DNA of 64,000 nt from Peptostreptococcus stomatis DSM 17678 (lineage in GTDB: Bacteria; Bacillota; Clostridia; Peptostreptococcales; Peptostreptococcaceae), in the NCBI RefSeq assembly GCF_000147675.1, contig NZ_ADGQ01000060.1:1-64000 (forward strand), given 5' to 3'. Of the stretch, positions 62,417 to 64,000 are shown piece after piece; position 1 is the stretch's first letter; the number at the start of each line of letters is the position of its first letter. The position numbers and the translations under genes are program-made. The notes under the pieces are model-generated. The model had not been told where the DNA came from and searched no databases. It saw nothing but the letters and a program-made list of their open reading frames with translations.

Positions 62417-63388
62417 TTAAGTAATTGTACTTCTATATTTACTTGGTGTGATACCATAAGTTGATTTGAATATTTTAGCAAAATGTCCTGTGTGTGTATA
62501 GCCAACTTTTTTTGCTATCGCAGATATTTTATGCTCGGGATTTTTCAGCAATAATAGTGCTTTATTAAGCCTTAATTCTTTTAAGTACTCGTAGGGAGGA
62601 ACACCGTAGTATTTGCGAAAAGCTAATTGAAATCGTGCAGGACTCATTAAAGCAATTTTAGAGAGTTCAAGTCCGTCAATATGAACAGATAAATCTTTTT
62701 TCATAGCTGATACAACTCTTTTCAGATTTTGCTTATCTTTTTTAGTTAAGACAACGGATATATTTTTTTCTTTTTCTTCTAACCTTGTAATTATGATAGA
62801 TAATAGTTCCATAACTTTGCTTTCCAAATATAAAGGCAAAATTTTTCCTTCGGCTTGGGATTCCCTTATCTGTTGAAATATAAAATTCAATTGAGGAGAA
62901 TTTTGAGTTTTTAACAAATAAGAATTAAGGATTTTTGTTTTTTCATATTCAAAATCATCATATTTTAACTTTAAGAAAGTATCAAAGTATTCTTTAGTTA
63001 GGATTATTTTCGTGAATTTTACAGGCTTATTTGCTTCGCAATAGGTATAAGTTTTCTTTTCCGTATTTAAGTAACAATATATACCTTTTTCTACATTATT
63101 TAACTTTCTGCCACCGACTTTAAATGAACTGCTTTCTGTTTCAAATTGGCTAATCTCTAAATACTTTTCAGATACTTCGGTTATTTTCTCCATTGTTTCA
63201 TTTGGAGTAAAGTCAGCAATTAAAATAAGAATTAAACTGCTGTCAAACTTTAGTATGCGGAAAGTACCTTTGCCAAAATTGGGATCTATTTGAAAGATTT
63301 GTTTGTTTTCAGTTGATAAAGTTGGAACAGGAATAAAAGGAGCGTCATGCACTAAGTTTGTTAAATAATCAATAACGGTTCTTTCCAT
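62417..63388 (-). CDS. AraC-family transcriptional regulator
   Basis: A 323-residue regulator. The N-terminal ~210 residues form a ligand-type domain; the C-terminal ~100 carry two helix-turn-helix units: LELSKIALMSPARFQLAFRKYYGVPPYEYLKELRLNKALLLL and ISAIAKKVGYTHTGHFAKIFKSTYGITPSKYR (key residues). It is divergent from an ABC transporter, the usual layout for AraC-controlled siderophore or drug export pairs. The ATG at 63388 follows a GGTGG site; an in-frame TTG one codon earlier is possible. Confidence 0.88.
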   Translation of the reverse strand: MERTVIDYLTNLVHDAPFIPVPTLSTENKQIFQIDPNFGKGTFRILKFDSSLILILIADFTPNETMEKITEVSEKYLEISQFETESSSFKVGGRKLNNVEKGIYCYLNTEKKTYTYCEANKPVKFTKIILTKEYFDTFLKLKYDDFEYEKTKILNSYLLKTQNSPQLNFIFQQIRESQAEGKILPLYLESKVMELLSIIITRLEEKEKNISVVLTKKDKQNLKRVVSAMKKDLSVHIDGLELSKIALMSPARFQLAFRKYYGVPPYEYLKELRLNKALLLLKNPEHKISAIAKKVGYTHTGHFAKIFKSTYGITPSKYRSTIT

Positions 63389-63474
63389 CAATTTTGCCCA
63401 CCTTTCTCAATGTCAAGAATTTATTTAATTTTATCACGTATTTATAAAAATGTAAATAAAAATACCGATAAAAA

Positions 63475-63499
63475 GCTTATAAATAAAGGGATTATAAGC
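63475..63499. promoter_or_regulatory. Inverted repeat in the AraC/ABC intergenic region
   Basis: GCTTATAA (63475-63482) and TTATAAGC (63492-63499) are perfect 8-base arms around nine bases. It may be an AraC operator site or the -10 area of the reverse gene. Confidence 0.4.
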
Positions 63500-63523
63500 A
63501 ATAATGAAATTCCTAGTTTGATT

Positions 63524-63582
63524 TTGAGTTATAGAAAATTAGCCTTATAATGAATGTGAATAGTTAGATACAGCTAACTATT
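63524..63582 (+). promoter_or_regulatory. Promoter and start-site dyad of the ABC transporter
   Basis: TTGAGT and TATAAT (63546-63551) are separated by 16 bases. A perfect 9-base dyad AATAGTTAG/CTAACTATT (63559-63582) begins about at the expected transcription start and ends just before the AAAGGAG site. It could be an operator or a leader hairpin. Confidence 0.55.
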
Positions 63583-63604
63583 AGGAAAGGAGATGGAATA
63601 ACTA

Positions 63605-64000
63605 ATGGAAAAAAAGAAGACAGGGATATCTTATGTATTCCAATTAGCAAAAGATGAGAGAAAAAAGCTACATTTAGGAATGTTTTTATCTGTCATTTCT
63701 GCGGCTTTATCATTAGTTCCTTATTTTGTAGTTTATAAGATATTACTAATGATATTCCAGAAAAATATTTCGTATACAGAAATTTTAATGTGGGCAGGTA
63801 TAGGAATTACAAGTGCCGTTTTGCAAGCAATACTAATGTCATTTGCGGGCATTTTATCTCATACAGCAGCTTTTAACACAATACACAGAATTAAGCTGAA
63901 AGTTGTAAATCATATTTCAAAATTTAATTTGGGATTCTTTCAAGAGCATGACCCCGGAGAAATTAAAACATTGTTGTTTGATGATGTGGATAGAGTTGAA
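63605..64000 (+). CDS. ABC transporter permease/ATPase, N-terminal part (runs off right edge)
   Basis: The first 132 residues of an exporter-type half transporter. Two helices are visible (about 22-45 and 57-80), then HRIKLKVVNHISKFNLGFFQEHDPGEI, the start of the coupling helix region of the type I exporter fold. The ATPase domain is outside the window. With the AraC regulator it resembles YbtP/YbtQ- or multidrug-type pairs. The AAAGGAG site lies about a dozen bases before the ATG, longer than usual. It is probably cargo of the element. Confidence 0.8.
   Translation, partial: MEKKKTGISYVFQLAKDERKKLHLGMFLSVISAALSLVPYFVVYKILLMIFQKNISYTEILMWAGIGITSAVLQAILMSFAGILSHTAAFNTIHRIKLKVVNHISKFNLGFFQEHDPGEIKTLLFDDVDRVE

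Larger units (their letters stand above)
33640..64000. mobile_element. Integrative conjugative element of the Tn1549/CTn type (left end and most of body)
   Basis: From within the 3' end of rlmD to the right edge, genes for replication start (RepA, DnaC-like), coupling (VirD4), mating channel (Maff2, VirB6-like, PrgI, VirB4, CHAP hydrolase, DUF4315, DUF4366), DNA processing (TopB, methylase-helicase, SSBs, MobC, relaxase) and cargo occur in the order known for Tn1549-like elements. The left junction is placed near the conserved HVETV codons of rlmD from the shift in protein family and codon use. No integrase, excisionase or right end is in the window, so the element continues beyond 64000. The boundary is approximate to a few tens of bases. 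Confidence 0.9.

Noticed and set aside
33640-64000. Prophage as an explanation of the right half
   Set aside because: There are no capsid, tail or lysis genes; coupling protein, VirB4, relaxase and MobC show a conjugative element instead.
1-64000. tRNA, rRNA or CRISPR arrays
   Set aside because: No cloverleaf with a TTC-loop core, no rRNA sequence, and no regularly spaced repeat of 25-40 bases was recognised on reading the window.

Overview
The window reads as a chromosome segment of a low-G+C, Gram-positive anaerobe of the Clostridia/Tissierellia type. A Peptoniphilaceae-like host is my best guess, but it is inferred only from gene order and codon habits. Core genes use AGG for arginine and AAG for lysine very heavily, sit close together behind strong GGAGG ribosome sites, and often have extended -10 promoters of the form TGGTATAAT.

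Bases 1-33.65 kb are mostly housekeeping genes. In order they are: the tail of an ISL3-type transposase; a nucleotide phosphodiesterase / UMF1 transporter / adenine deaminase cluster; rpmB (reverse) facing an Asp23-fakA-recG block; rsmD-coaD-coiled-coil-tmcAL; ackA; a YceD-rpmF-plsX-fbp block; and Asp23-nusB. A two-component system with an FtsX-type ABC exporter follows (18.8-23.7 kb). Its richer AAA/AGA codon use and paired operator repeats suggest an acquired peptide-sensing/detoxification module. Next come a divergent ApbE / NusG-domain-II pair, ung, a Dph6-like ATPase, an SH3-domain membrane protein, rpsU-yqeY (reverse), pfkA-pyk and rlmD.

From about 33.65 kb to the right edge the window holds most of an integrative conjugative element of the Tn1549/CTn type. 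It is inserted in the 3' end of rlmD and supplies a substitute C-terminal tail to that gene. The order is: CD1845-like membrane protein, RepA initiator, DnaC-like ATPase, PcfB, VirD4-type coupling protein, a small cargo interval (EXLDI protein, a broken mini-ORF, stacked terminators), SSB, Maff2 pilin-like protein, VirB6-like, PrgI, VirB4, a CHAP-like hydrolase, DUF4315, DUF4366, topoisomerase III, an AlbA_2/Schlafen-like protein, a 2909-residue methylase-helicase, and a second SSB-like protein. MobC and the relaxase follow on the reverse strand. A dyad-rich oriT candidate separates them from an AraC regulator and a divergent ABC exporter/siderophore-type transporter that runs off the window. 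No integrase is visible, so the right end lies outside.

The most interesting items are: (1) a TnpV-like gene with its own ribosome site, nested in another frame inside the giant methylase-helicase gene; (2) a 40-residue acidic DxDxDG module shared by the CHAP-like hydrolase and the giant protein, and a C-terminal tail motif shared by the giant protein and its neighbouring SSB; (3) competing hairpins in front of recG; (4) the oriT-like structure; and (5) the element-donated tail of rlmD.
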